From Aquabacter sp. (GTDB taxonomy: Bacteria > Pseudomonadota > Alphaproteobacteria > Rhizobiales > Xanthobacteraceae), in the NCBI GenBank assembly GCA_030147645.1, contig JASBUY010000195.1:1-6527 (forward strand): DNA of 6,527 bases, given 5' to 3'. The notes below the pieces were generated by a model, which was given only the letters and a program-made list of their open reading frames with translations, did no database searches and was not told where the DNA came from. A program made the position numbers and the translations under genes. Shown here one piece after another: positions 1 to 6,137 of this stretch (within the stretch, counting starts at the first letter, position 1; each line of letters begins with the position of its first letter).

Positions 1-48
1 TCGCGTCAAATGCGCCGGCCCACCTCCACCGGCGATGAGGATCACGTC

Positions 49-384
49 ATGACCTATGTCGTCACCGAGAACTGCATCCGCTGCAAATATACGGACTGCG
101 TCTCTGTGTGCCCGGTGGATTGCTTCTATGAAGGCGAGAACATGCTCGTCATCCACCCGGACGAGTGCATCGATTGCGGCGTGTGCGAGCCGGAATGCCC
201 CGCCGAGGCCATCAAGCCCGACACCGAGGGTGGGCTCGAGAAGTGGCTCTCGCTGAATGCCGAATATGCCAAGGTCTGGCCGAACATCACCATCAAGCGC
301 GACGCCCCGGCCGATGCCAAGGAATGGGACGGCAAGCCCGGCAAGGACGAACTGTTCTCCCCCGAGCCCGGCACCGGCGACTGA
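49..384 (+). CDS. fdxA: 7Fe ferredoxin (FdxA type, [3Fe-4S][4Fe-4S])
   Basis: A 111-residue soluble electron carrier of the cytoplasm. The cysteine pattern C9, C12, C17, C21-P, C25, C40, C43, C46, C50-P matches Azotobacter ferredoxin I shifted by one residue. By that analogy C9, C17 and C50 bind a [3Fe-4S] cluster, C21, C40, C43 and C46 bind a [4Fe-4S] cluster, and C12 and C25 are free. The C-terminal extension after residue 60 (GLEKWLSLNAEYAKVWPNIT) is typical of the alphaproteobacterial FdxA family, and the length is normal (about 106-112). The reading frame opens further upstream at base 10, but I chose ATG at 49 because GAGGA at 37-41 lies 7 bases before it and because family members begin MTYVVTENC. 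A GNAT gene follows 22 bases downstream and may share the transcript. The physiological redox partner cannot be read from the sequence. Family assignment is near certain. Confidence 0.95.
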   Translation: MTYVVTENCIRCKYTDCVSVCPVDCFYEGENMLVIHPDECIDCGVCEPECPAEAIKPDTEGGLEKWLSLNAEYAKVWPNITIKRDAPADAKEWDGKPGKDELFSPEPGTGD

Positions 385-406
385 GGGGCTTGCTCCCGCC
401 CGCTCC

Positions 407-961
407 ATGGACGCGATCATCACGGAGCGGCTGCGCCTTCGGTCGATTACGCCCGCCGACGCGCGCGGTCTGTTCGCTTATCTGGAGCATCCCCGCGCCA
501 GTTGCTTCCTGTCCCTGAGGCTGGCCGATCTTTTTGCCGCCGAGGTCGAGGCCCGCGCCCGCAGCGGCGACGACACCCAGATCGCCGTCTGCCTGCGCGA
601 CAGCGACCGGCTCATCGGCGACCTCTTCTGCGTGCCGGAGCCGCCGGACACCTATTCCGTCGGCTGGAATTTCAACGCGGATTTCGGCGGGGCGGGTTAC
701 GCCCACGAAGCGGCGCGCGCGTTGTTCGCTGACCTGTTCACGCGGCGCGGGGCGCGGCGCCTCTATGCCTATGTGGAAGAGGACAACCTCGCCTCGCAGC
801 GCCTGTGCGACCGGCTCGGCATGCGGCGCGAAGGGCTGTTCCTGCAATTCATCTCGTTTCGTACCGATGCGGCTGGCGCGCCGGTCTACGAGAACACCTT
901 CCAGTATGCCCTTTTGAAACACGAATGGACGGGCGGCCAGAGCACGTTCCGATCTGATTGA
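407..961 (+). CDS. GNAT N-acetyltransferase, RimJ/RimL-like
   Basis: A 184-residue GNAT-fold acetyltransferase using acetyl-CoA. The N-terminus TERLRLRSITPADA is the typical RimJ/RimL (Acetyltransf_3) opening. The acetyl-CoA loop is at about residues 94-102 (GGAGYAHEA), followed by the helix AARALFADLF. The signature RRLYAYVEEDNLASQRLCDRLGM at about 118-139 carries the conserved Asn127 and Ser130 and the closing GMRREG. These show the enzyme class, but the acceptor (ribosomal protein N-terminus, amino acid, antibiotic or other) cannot be deduced. ATG at 407 is the only plausible start after the fdxA stop. The purine-rich GAGGGG at 383-388 overlaps that stop but is 18 bases away, too far for an ideal ribosome binding site, so translation may depend on coupling with fdxA. 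The gene ends inside a hairpin (947-977) and faces the convergent secreted-protein gene. Confidence 0.85.
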   Translation: MDAIITERLRLRSITPADARGLFAYLEHPRASCFLSLRLADLFAAEVEARARSGDDTQIAVCLRDSDRLIGDLFCVPEPPDTYSVGWNFNADFGGAGYAHEAARALFADLFTRRGARRLYAYVEEDNLASQRLCDRLGMRREGLFLQFISFRTDAAGAPVYENTFQYALLKHEWTGGQSTFRSD

Positions 962-977
962 ATCAATCCAATCGGAA
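947..977. terminator. Hairpin at convergent gene ends, possible bidirectional terminator
   Basis: Arms TTCCGAT (947-953) and ATCGGAA (971-977) pair perfectly. Inside them GATTG (956-960) pairs with CAATC (964-968) around an AAT loop, with a symmetric 2x2 internal loop. That gives 12 base pairs in 31 bases, overlapping the last codons and stop of the GNAT gene. A second small repeat, CCTCTA (983-988) with TAGAGG (998-1003), follows. Neither side has a T-run, so this is not a canonical intrinsic terminator. The position between two convergent genes is what suggests a termination role. Confidence 0.4.
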
Positions 978-1049
978 ATCGCCCTCTAACTCATTGATAG
1001 AGGAAGCGTTAGCCAATCAGTCTGCGCTGCAGGCAGATCGGCGCATGCT

Positions 1050-1466
1050 TTAGGGAAACATCTTCAGCGGTCGATACTGGTAGAGCGACAAGCGGCCGTC
1101 GGGCATGAGATAGGCGCGCCCGAACGGGTAGGTCTTGAGGTCGTTCACCCCGATATAGATCACCGGACCCATGGGCGTGCTCGCCCCCGGCTTGCGGCAG
1201 GGCACTGAAATCTCGACCGCGCCGCCAGCCGCATATTTGGTTCCCCGCTCCACCTTCTCGACATTGCCCTTGACCTGGCAATAGCCGAACGGTTCGGCGG
1301 GCTCCGTCACGCCGGTGACTTTCACCACGATGACGTCCTGCGCGCTGTTTCGCGCCCGCTCATAATATTCCGGGGCCATCAGGGCCCCCGCCGGCACCGT
1401 CCCCACGACCAATCCGACAAGGGCAAATCCCAACCCGCTCGCAATCTTCCCTGACAATCTGTGCAC
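1050..1466 (-). CDS. Small secreted/periplasmic protein of unknown function
   Basis: A 138-residue protein with a clear Sec signal peptide: basic MHRLSGK, a hydrophobic core at about residues 9-23, and a VPAGA cleavage motif giving a likely cut after Ala28. The mature part of about 110 residues has two cysteines (C63, C90) that could form a disulfide in the periplasm, no further membrane segment and no enzyme motif I recognise. The conserved-looking stretches APEYYERARNSA (start of the mature protein) and GRLSLYQY (near the C-terminus) resemble uncharacterised secreted proteins of Hyphomicrobiales, a recollection I could not check. The start is GTG at 1466-1464, chosen because GGAGG at 1476-1472 lies 5 bases upstream on the minus strand and because the signal peptide begins there. 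The gene is divergent from prfC and convergent with the GNAT gene, so it is its own transcription unit. Function is unknown. Confidence 0.78.
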   Translation of the reverse strand: MHRLSGKIASGLGFALVGLVVGTVPAGALMAPEYYERARNSAQDVIVVKVTGVTEPAEPFGYCQVKGNVEKVERGTKYAAGGAVEISVPCRKPGASTPMGPVIYIGVNDLKTYPFGRAYLMPDGRLSLYQYRPLKMFP

Positions 1467-1554
1467 GCCCGCCTCCGTTCAGCATCAACGACACTATCAT
1501 GGCGCCGACCCGCGCGCCTGTTTGATCGGCCGGCATTTCCGGGTAGAAGGACGC

Positions 1555-3165
1555 ATGCTCGACCCGACCGCTCCCCTTGCCGCCGCGAAGGCCGGCGATC
1601 CCGATTTCACGCGCCGGCGCACCTTCGCGATCATTTCCCACCCGGACGCGGGCAAGACCACGCTGACCGAAAAGCTCCTGCTCGCCTCCGGCGCCATCCG
1701 CCAGGCGGGGCAGGTGAAGGCGCGCGGCGAGCGGCGGCGCACCCGCTCGGACTGGATGGAGATCGAGCAGCAGCGCGGCATTTCGGTCACCTCCTCGGTG
1801 ATGACCTTCGAGCGCGACGGGATCGTCTTCAACCTCCTGGACACGCCCGGCCACTCGGACTTTTCCGAGGACACCTACCGCACCCTGTCCGCCGTGGACG
1901 CGGCGGTGATGGTGATCGATGCCGCCAAGGGCATCGAAAGCCAGACCCGCAAGCTGTTCGAGGTCTGCCGGCTGCGCGACATCCCCATCTTCACCTTCAT
2001 CAACAAGGTGGACCGCGAAGGCCTGGACCCGATCGGCCTCATGGACGACATCTCGGCGACCCTCGCGCTGGACCTGACCCCCTTCACCTGGCCCATCGGC
2101 ATGGGCGTGGATGCGCGCGGCCTCATCGACGTGCCCGGCAAGCGCGCGCTGCTGGCCGAGGAGCGCGGCGGGCCGCTGACCCGCATCGTGCCGTTCGAAA
2201 ACCCCGAGGACCTGATCGGCCTCGAAGGGGTGGAGGAGCGCATCCTCAACGAGAGCGTGGAGGGCCTGTCCCTCGCCCTCGGCATCCTGCCCGGCTTTGA
2301 CCTGGAAAGCTTTCGCGAGGGCCATCTCTCGCCGGTCTTTTTCGGCAGCGCCATCAAGGAAGCGGGCGTCGCGGAACTGCTCTCCGGGCTCGGCGGCTTC
2401 GGCCCAAGCCCGCTGCCCCGCACCGCCAAGGACCGCACCGTGGAGCCGGCGGAGGCGAACGTCTCCGGCTTCGTGTTCAAGGTCCAGGCCAATATGGACC
2501 CGAACCACCGCGACCGCGTCGCCTTCGTGCGCCTGTGCTCGGGCACCTTCAAGCGCGGCATGAAGCTGTTCAATTCCCGCGAAAAGCGCCAGATGGCCAT
2601 CGCCAATCCCATCTTCTTCTTCGCCCAGGAGCGCGAGACGGTGGACGAGGCGGTGGCCGGCGACATCATCGGCATCCCCAATCACGGCATGCTGCGGGTG
2701 GGCGATACCCTCTCCGAGGGCGAGGCCATCCGTTTCGAGGGCATCCCGGACTTCGCGCCGGAAATCCTGCGCCGCGTCATGCTGGGCGATCCCATGAAGA
2801 CCAAGCAGCTGCAGAAGGCGCTGCAGGACATGGCGGAGGAGGGCGTGGTGCAGGTGATGCGCCCCGTCGCCGACCCGCTGCCCATCGTCGGCGTGGTGGG
2901 AACGCTCCAGCTCGACGTGCTCGCCTCTCGGCTTGAGAAGGAATATGGCGTTCCCATCCGCTACGAGACCGTCTCCTACGTCACGGCGCGCTGGGTGGTG
3001 GGCGAGCATGCCGAGGTGGAGCGCTTCACCGAGGCCAACCGCTTCTCCATCGCCCTCGACCGCGACAATGCCCCGGTCTATCTCGCCCGCAGCCAATGGG
3101 TGCTGGACCGCGCCATCGAGGAATGGCCCAAGCTCAAATTCCTGGCGGTGAAGGAGCGCGGCTGA
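1555..3165 (+). CDS. prfC: Peptide chain release factor 3 (RF3 GTPase)
   Basis: A 536-residue translational GTPase that recycles RF1/RF2 from the terminated ribosome. E. coli RF3 is 529 residues, so the length is normal. The GTP-binding motifs are all present: the P-loop SHPDAGKTT at 28-36, the switch I segment RGISVTSSV at about 74-82, DTPGH at 96-100, NKVD at 150-153 and GSA at 264-266. The RF3-specific segment KSDWME-like (RSDWMEIEQQRG) before switch I separates it from EF-G and EF-Tu. A beta-barrel domain and a C-terminal RF3 domain follow (from about residue 310 to the end). ATG at 1555 is preceded by GAAGG at 1546-1550. A TTG at 1522 would extend the frame by 11 residues but lacks support. 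RF3 is non-essential in E. coli and absent from many bacteria. No residue loss was seen. Confidence 0.96.
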   Translation: MLDPTAPLAAAKAGDPDFTRRRTFAIISHPDAGKTTLTEKLLLASGAIRQAGQVKARGERRRTRSDWMEIEQQRGISVTSSVMTFERDGIVFNLLDTPGHSDFSEDTYRTLSAVDAAVMVIDAAKGIESQTRKLFEVCRLRDIPIFTFINKVDREGLDPIGLMDDISATLALDLTPFTWPIGMGVDARGLIDVPGKRALLAEERGGPLTRIVPFENPEDLIGLEGVEERILNESVEGLSLALGILPGFDLESFREGHLSPVFFGSAIKEAGVAELLSGLGGFGPSPLPRTAKDRTVEPAEANVSGFVFKVQANMDPNHRDRVAFVRLCSGTFKRGMKLFNSREKRQMAIANPIFFFAQERETVDEAVAGDIIGIPNHGMLRVGDTLSEGEAIRFEGIPDFAPEILRRVMLGDPMKTKQLQKALQDMAEEGVVQVMRPVADPLPIVGVVGTLQLDVLASRLEKEYGVPIRYETVSYVTARWVVGEHAEVERFTEANRFSIALDRDNAPVYLARSQWVLDRAIEEWPKLKFLAVKERG

Positions 3166-3181
3166 ACCCGCGCCCCGCCGC

Positions 3182-3197
3182 GCGCCGGTTCCGGCGC
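3182..3197. repeat. GC-rich perfect palindrome between prfC and dapD
   Basis: GCGCCGG (3182-3188) and CCGGCGC (3191-3197) are perfect inverted arms separated by TT. They lie 16 bases after the prfC stop and just before the dapD ribosome binding site. There is no following T-run. It could attenuate or terminate prfC transcription, or simply be an mRNA hairpin separating the two genes. Confidence 0.4.
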
Positions 3198-3220
3198 ACC
3201 GATCCAAAGAGGAACCTTCC

Positions 3221-4066
3221 ATGTCCCACGCGCAGCTTGAAGCCACCATCAACGACGCCTTCGAAAACCGGGCGCAGATCGATTCCTCCACCCGCGGCAA
3301 GGTGCGCGAAGCGGTGGAACATGCCTTGAAGCTGCTGGACCAGGGCGAGGCGCGCGTCGCGGCGCCGGCCGAGGACGGCACGTGGCAGGTTAATCAATGG
3401 CTGAAGAAGGCCGTGCTCCTGTCCTTCCGCCTCAATGAGATGAACGTCATCACCGGCGGCCCGGGCGGGGCGGCCTGGTGGGACAAGGTGCCGTCCAAGT
3501 TCGAGAGCTGGAACAGCGCCGATTTCCGCAAGGCCGGCTTCCGCGCCGTGCCCGGCGCCATCGTGCGCCATTCCGCCTATATCGCGCCCAACGTGGTTCT
3601 GATGCCCTCCTTCGTCAATCTCGGCGCCCATGTGGGCGAGGGGACCATGGTGGACACCTGGGCGACGGTGGGCTCCTGCGCGCAGATCGGCAAGCATGTC
3701 CATCTCTCCGGCGGGGTGGGCATCGGCGGCGTGCTGGAGCCGCTCCAGGCCGGCCCGGTCATTATCGAGGACAATTGCTTCATCGGCGCCCGCTCGGAAG
3801 TGGTGGAAGGCGTCGTGGTGCGGCGCGGCTCGGTCCTCTCCATGGGCGTGTTCATCTCGGCCTCCACCAAGATCGTAGACCGCGAGACCGGCGAGATCTT
3901 CATCGGCGAAGTGCCGCCCTATTCGGTGGTCGTGCCCGGCACGCTGCCCGGCAAGCCCCTGCCGGACGGTCGCCCCGGCCCCTCGCTCGCCTGCGCCGTC
4001 ATCGTCAAGCGCGTGGACGAGCAGACCCGCTCCAAGACCTCCATCAACGACCTGCTGCGCGACTGA
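3221..4066 (+). CDS. dapD: 2,3,4,5-tetrahydropyridine-2,6-dicarboxylate N-succinyltransferase
   Basis: A 281-residue cytoplasmic enzyme that transfers succinyl from succinyl-CoA to tetrahydrodipicolinate, a step in the succinylase route to meso-diaminopimelate (cell wall) and lysine. The N-terminal helical domain (about 1-100) contains KKAVLLSFRLNEM. The left-handed parallel beta-helix of hexapeptide repeats spans about 105-240, with the hallmark VNLGAHVGEGTMVDTWATVG at about 132-151 and GGVGIGGVLEPLQA near 164-177. Asp145 and Glu193 align by spacing with the proposed catalytic Asp141/Glu189 of mycobacterial DapD. The C-terminal VKRVDEQTRSKTSINDLLR is also typical. The start ATG is preceded by AGAGGAA (3208-3214) at a 6-base spacing. 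dapE, often adjacent in other genomes, is not downstream; a gene-free stretch, a tRNA and a mobile element follow instead. Confidence 0.97.
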   Translation: MSHAQLEATINDAFENRAQIDSSTRGKVREAVEHALKLLDQGEARVAAPAEDGTWQVNQWLKKAVLLSFRLNEMNVITGGPGGAAWWDKVPSKFESWNSADFRKAGFRAVPGAIVRHSAYIAPNVVLMPSFVNLGAHVGEGTMVDTWATVGSCAQIGKHVHLSGGVGIGGVLEPLQAGPVIIEDNCFIGARSEVVEGVVVRRGSVLSMGVFISASTKIVDRETGEIFIGEVPPYSVVVPGTLPGKPLPDGRPGPSLACAVIVKRVDEQTRSKTSINDLLRD

Positions 4067-4076
4067 GCGCGGCCGG

Positions 4077-4116
4077 TCCCGCCGGACTTGGGGCTCTGCC
4101 GCGCGGTCCGGCGGGA
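4077..4116. terminator. 11-bp perfect inverted repeat after dapD, possible terminator
   Basis: The arms TCCCGCCGGAC (4077-4087) and GTCCGGCGGGA (4106-4116) are perfectly complementary with an 18-base loop. The repeat begins 11 bases after the dapD stop, the usual place for a terminator. It is followed by AAAC rather than a T-run, so intrinsic termination is unproven. Confidence 0.42.
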
Positions 4117-4257
4117 AAACTCCGGTCGTAAGGGCGGAGCAAACGGGAATAAGGCGTCAACAATGGCGCGGAACCTGGCGCTCCGATGCCTGTTCCCGCG
4201 TCTTGCGTCCTGCGCGGCCCGCCGATCCATGGCCGGGGAAAAGTCTTGCAATCCCGC

Positions 4258-4285
4258 TTGCCAGCGCGATTCCAGCCGCTATATT
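4258..4285 (+). promoter_or_regulatory. Candidate sigma-70 promoter upstream of tRNA-Ser
   Basis: TTGCCA (4258-4263), a 16-base spacer and TATATT (4280-4285) resemble -35 and -10 hexamers and stand out in a GC-rich stretch. It would give a 5' leader of about 135 bases before the tRNA, which is long but possible because RNase P trims it. A closer, weaker alternative is TTGGAC at 4368-4373 with GGATAT at 4392-4397. Confidence 0.3.
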
Positions 4286-4379
4286 CCGCCGCCTCGCCCA
4301 GGCGTTTGCTCTCAACCGGCAAACCGCCCAATCAGCGGCCCGCCCCCAAGGCGGCACCTGGGACGGCTTGGACCTAAGG

Positions 4380-4411
4380 CGGCTTACGCGCGGATATCCC
4401 CGCCTAAGCCG
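4380..4411. repeat. Inverted repeat just upstream of the tRNA
   Basis: CGGCTTA (4380-4386) pairs with TAAGCCG (4405-4411), and inside them GCGG (4390-4393) pairs with CCGC (4400-4403), giving 11 base pairs with a small asymmetric bulge. It ends 17 bases before the tRNA 5' end. On the minus strand it contains the stop codon where the recombinase frame finally closes. It could be a pre-tRNA leader hairpin or a terminator for antisense transcription. No T-run is present. Confidence 0.35.
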
Positions 4412-4427
4412 GTGTTCCCGCCGGAAC

Positions 4428-4517
4428 GGAGAGGTGGCCGAGTGGTTGAAGGCGCACGCCTGGAACGCGTGTATACGGGAAACCGTATCGAGGGTTCGAA
4501 TCCCTCTCTCTCCGCCA
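4428..4517 (+). tRNA. tRNA-Ser (anticodon GGA)
   Basis: A complete 90-base class II tRNA. The acceptor stem GGAGAGG (4428-4434) pairs with TCTCTCC (4507-4513) including one G-U pair. The discriminator is G4514 and CCA is encoded at 4515-4517. The anticodon stem CACGC/GCGTG (4455-4459/4467-4471) holds the loop CTGGAAC with anticodon GGA at 4462-4464, reading UCC and UCU. The long variable arm built on ATACGG/CCGTAT is typical of serine tRNAs. The T-arm is GAGGG-TTCGAAT-CCCTC. Its 3' end forms the junction with the mobile element, and the antisense strand is the last part of the recombinase reading frame. Confidence 0.97.
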
Positions 4518-4555
4518 CTTCAGTCCCTGAGTGGGCACTGAGTTTACGCCACTTC
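4513..4555. other. Candidate attachment-site junction of the integrated element
   Basis: CGCCACTTC occurs twice in direct orientation, at 4513-4521 (spanning the tRNA 3' end) and at 4547-4555. Between them an imperfect inverted repeat, CAGTCCC (4521-4527) against GGGCACTG (4533-4540), has a single bulged base and a five-base centre. Large serine recombinase att sites are short, imperfectly dyad-symmetric sequences, so this is a reasonable location for attL/attR. The exact core cannot be fixed without the other end of the element. The inverted repeat could alternatively be a weak tRNA terminator. Confidence 0.35.
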
Positions 4556-5684
4556 CCGCCACAAGCGTCTGTAGCAGCCGGGACTTCGATCCCATGATAC
4601 GAACCTCGCCTTCAGCTACCTCGACGCGCTGCGCGAGCGCACGCAGGTGGTCGCGGCGATAACCGCCGCTTTCCAGCCGGATACGGTCGCGGGCGGTTGC
4701 GGCGAACTTTCGCAGCATCTGTGGCGTCACCGCCTTCTGGCCGGTGTTCTGAAGCATGGCCTGCGCCCGGTCGGCATCGGCCTTGGCCTGATCGCGGATG
4801 GCTTTGAGGCCGTCGATACGATCTTTCAGCGCCGGATCGTTCAGATCGGCAACGCCCGCCTCGATGGCGTCATAGAGCCGCTTGAGGCGTAGTTCCGATT
4901 CGGCTGAGCGCTTGTTTAACTCGGCGATATGCTCGCGGCGGCGCTCGGCGTGTTCTTCCCTCCGGTCGAGTGCTGCGGCAAGAACGGTTTCCAACCGCTC
5001 GGGTTGGAGTAGCTGTTTCTCAAGGTGATTGACGACCAGATCGTCCAGCTTCTCCATCGGCACGGCCATGCCCTCGCAGGCGGTCGGCCCCTGCCGCGCC
5101 TTCATTGAACAGGCATAATAACGATAGCGCCCGCCCTTGCCGGTACGGATGGTCATGGCCCCGCCGCACTTGGCGCAATGGATCAGGCCGGTCAGCATGG
5201 TCGGGCCGCTGATGACGCGGGCGGGCATGACCTTGGGATTGCGGGCCTTGAGCAGCTTCTGCACCGCGTCGAAGGTTTCGCGTTCGATGATCGGCGGGAC
5301 AGGAACCGTCACGATCTCGCTGACCGGCTTCAATTCCTTGGTCTTGGATCGCTTGTTGAACTCATGCTCGCCCATGTAGGTGCGACGGGTCAGAATACGG
5401 TGAACCTGCCCGATGCCCCAACGCCCGCCGTCGCGGGTGAAGATACGGCGGCTGTTAAGATAGGAGACGATGTTCTTGACGCCCATCTGGCCGGTGGTGC
5501 CGTCACCTTCCAGCGCAAGACGATAGATCAGCCGCACCGTGTCGGCGTGCAGCGGGTCGATCTCAATCTTCTTCTTCACCTTGGCTCCGCGCTGCTCGGC
5601 GGCAACGGTGCGATAGCCGATAGGAGGAAGCGAGCCGTTCCAGAATCCTTGCCGGGCATTCTCCTTCAAGGCCCGGATGACGTG

Positions 5685-6137
5685 TTAGGCATTTTCCTTG
5701 GACTGGTATTCATCGAACAGCGCCATGATCTGCCGCATCATGACGTGCATGGGGTCATCCCCCATTTCCTGAGTTATCGAGACCAGCTTCACGCCGTTCT
5801 TCGCCAGCTTCCTGACATAGAACTCCAGCTCGAAGTGATCGCGGAAGAAGCGCGAGAAGCTATGCACCACGACAATATCGAACGGCGCGGGCTTCGACGT
5901 GCCCGCCTCGATCATGCGCTGGAACTCCGGGCGGCGGTCATTGGTGGCCGATGCGCCGGGTTCGATGAAGGTTTCGACCAGTTGCAGGTTGCGGGCCTCG
6001 CAATAGGCTTCGCCCTGCCGCTTCTGGTCGGGAATGGAAACGTCATGCTCGGCCTGCCGCGCCGTCGAGACGCGAAGGTAAAGGGCGGCGCGCAGCGCTA
6101 CATGAGGCAGAGAATTGCCTGCGCTCGGAGATGTCAT
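5685..6137 (-). CDS. N-terminal catalytic fragment of serine recombinase (truncated)
   Basis: The 150 residues translated before the premature TAA form an almost complete resolvase/invertase catalytic domain. The motif ALYLRVSTARQ places the nucleophile at Ser24 and a catalytic Arg at Arg22. HSFSRFFRD at 92-100 carries the paired active-site arginines Arg96 and Arg99. GDDPMHVMMRQIMALFDEYQSKENA is the dimerisation helix leading to the DNA-binding part. The fragment lacks the DNA-binding and zinc-ribbon domains, so it should be unable to recognise att sites, though it might still dimerise with intact relatives. Its ATG overlaps the TGA of the upstream GNAT gene (ATGA, 6137-6134), which indicates translational coupling. 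Confidence 0.8.
   Translation of the reverse strand: MTSPSAGNSLPHVALRAALYLRVSTARQAEHDVSIPDQKRQGEAYCEARNLQLVETFIEPGASATNDRRPEFQRMIEAGTSKPAPFDIVVVHSFSRFFRDHFELEFYVRKLAKNGVKLVSITQEMGDDPMHVMMRQIMALFDEYQSKENA

Larger units (their letters stand above)
4067..4427. other. Gene-free stretch between dapD and tRNA-Ser
   Basis: About 360 bases with no convincing gene. Open frames on both strands here are low-complexity, rich in Arg/Pro/Gly/Ala, lack ribosome binding sites, and one runs on through the tRNA. The stretch holds an 11-bp inverted repeat (4077-4116), a candidate promoter (4258-4285) and a hairpin just before the tRNA (4380-4411). No small RNA gene could be recognised with confidence. Confidence 0.6.
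4404..5684 (-). pseudogene. C-terminal DNA-binding remnant of serine recombinase
   Basis: This is the frame downstream of the premature stop. ENARQGFWNGSLPPIGYR starts the recombinase domain. RWGIGQVHRILTRRTYMGEH is its conserved middle, and CAKCGG with YYACSMKARQGPTACEG is the zinc ribbon. The coiled-coil segment rich in Arg, Glu and Lys follows (DRREEHAERRREHIAELNKR). GSKSRLLQTLVAGSG closes the recognisable protein at about base 4550. From 4517 to 4428 the codons are exactly the antisense of the tRNA, giving WRRERDSNPRYGFPYTRVPG and ten further residues. Independent translation is doubtful. A TTG at 5669 has no ribosome binding site before it, and the AAGGAG there lies downstream of it. Confidence 0.75.
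4404..6137 (-). pseudogene. Large serine recombinase interrupted by one in-frame stop
   Basis: A 578-codon frame encoding an integrase-type large serine recombinase that would excise and integrate the element. It is uninterrupted except for TAA at codon 151 (5687-5685). No frameshift is needed: SKENA before the stop and HVIRALKENARQGFWNG after it are in the same frame and match the linker expected between catalytic and DNA-binding domains, where relatives have Lys at the stop position (SKENAKH). Domain order is resolvase catalytic domain (about 8-150), recombinase DNA-binding domain (about 157-300), zinc ribbon (C321, C324, C343, C354), coiled coil (about 390-470) and a C-terminal tail. ATG at 6137 has GGGAG (6149-6145) 7 bases upstream. 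The last 37 codons lie in the tRNA and its flank. Inactivation is likely, unless the stop is read through or is a sequencing error. Confidence 0.87.

Noticed and set aside
10..48. A 13-residue N-terminal extension of fdxA from ATG at 10.
   Set aside because: ATG at 49 has a well-spaced GAGGA and gives the family's conserved N-terminus; the extension has no matching motif.
1..52. Possible tail of an upstream gene before fdxA: one frame ends with TGA at 50-52 overlapping the fdxA ATG, another with TGA at 36-38.
   Set aside because: Only 11-16 codons are visible and neither tail is recognisable, so neither can be called.
1495..1500. TATCAT as a -10 box for prfC.
   Set aside because: No acceptable -35 hexamer lies at 16-18 bases upstream, and a single hexamer is not enough.
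1522..1554. An 11-residue extension of prfC from TTG at 1522.
   Set aside because: It is a rare start codon with no ribosome binding site; ATG at 1555 has GAAGG upstream and gives the usual length.
1360..3381. A 673-codon minus-strand open frame opposite prfC.
   Set aside because: It is antisense to a clearly real prfC, low in complexity (His, Ala, Gly, Asp, Arg rich), has no recognisable motif, and arises from GC-rich codon bias on the other strand.
4088..4597. A 169-codon plus-strand open frame.
   Set aside because: It runs through the tRNA gene and the gap before it; the composition is Arg/Pro rich and there is no ribosome binding site.
5641..5700. A frameshift as the cause of the broken recombinase.
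   Set aside because: Codon phase is identical on both sides of the TAA, so a single nonsense substitution explains the break.
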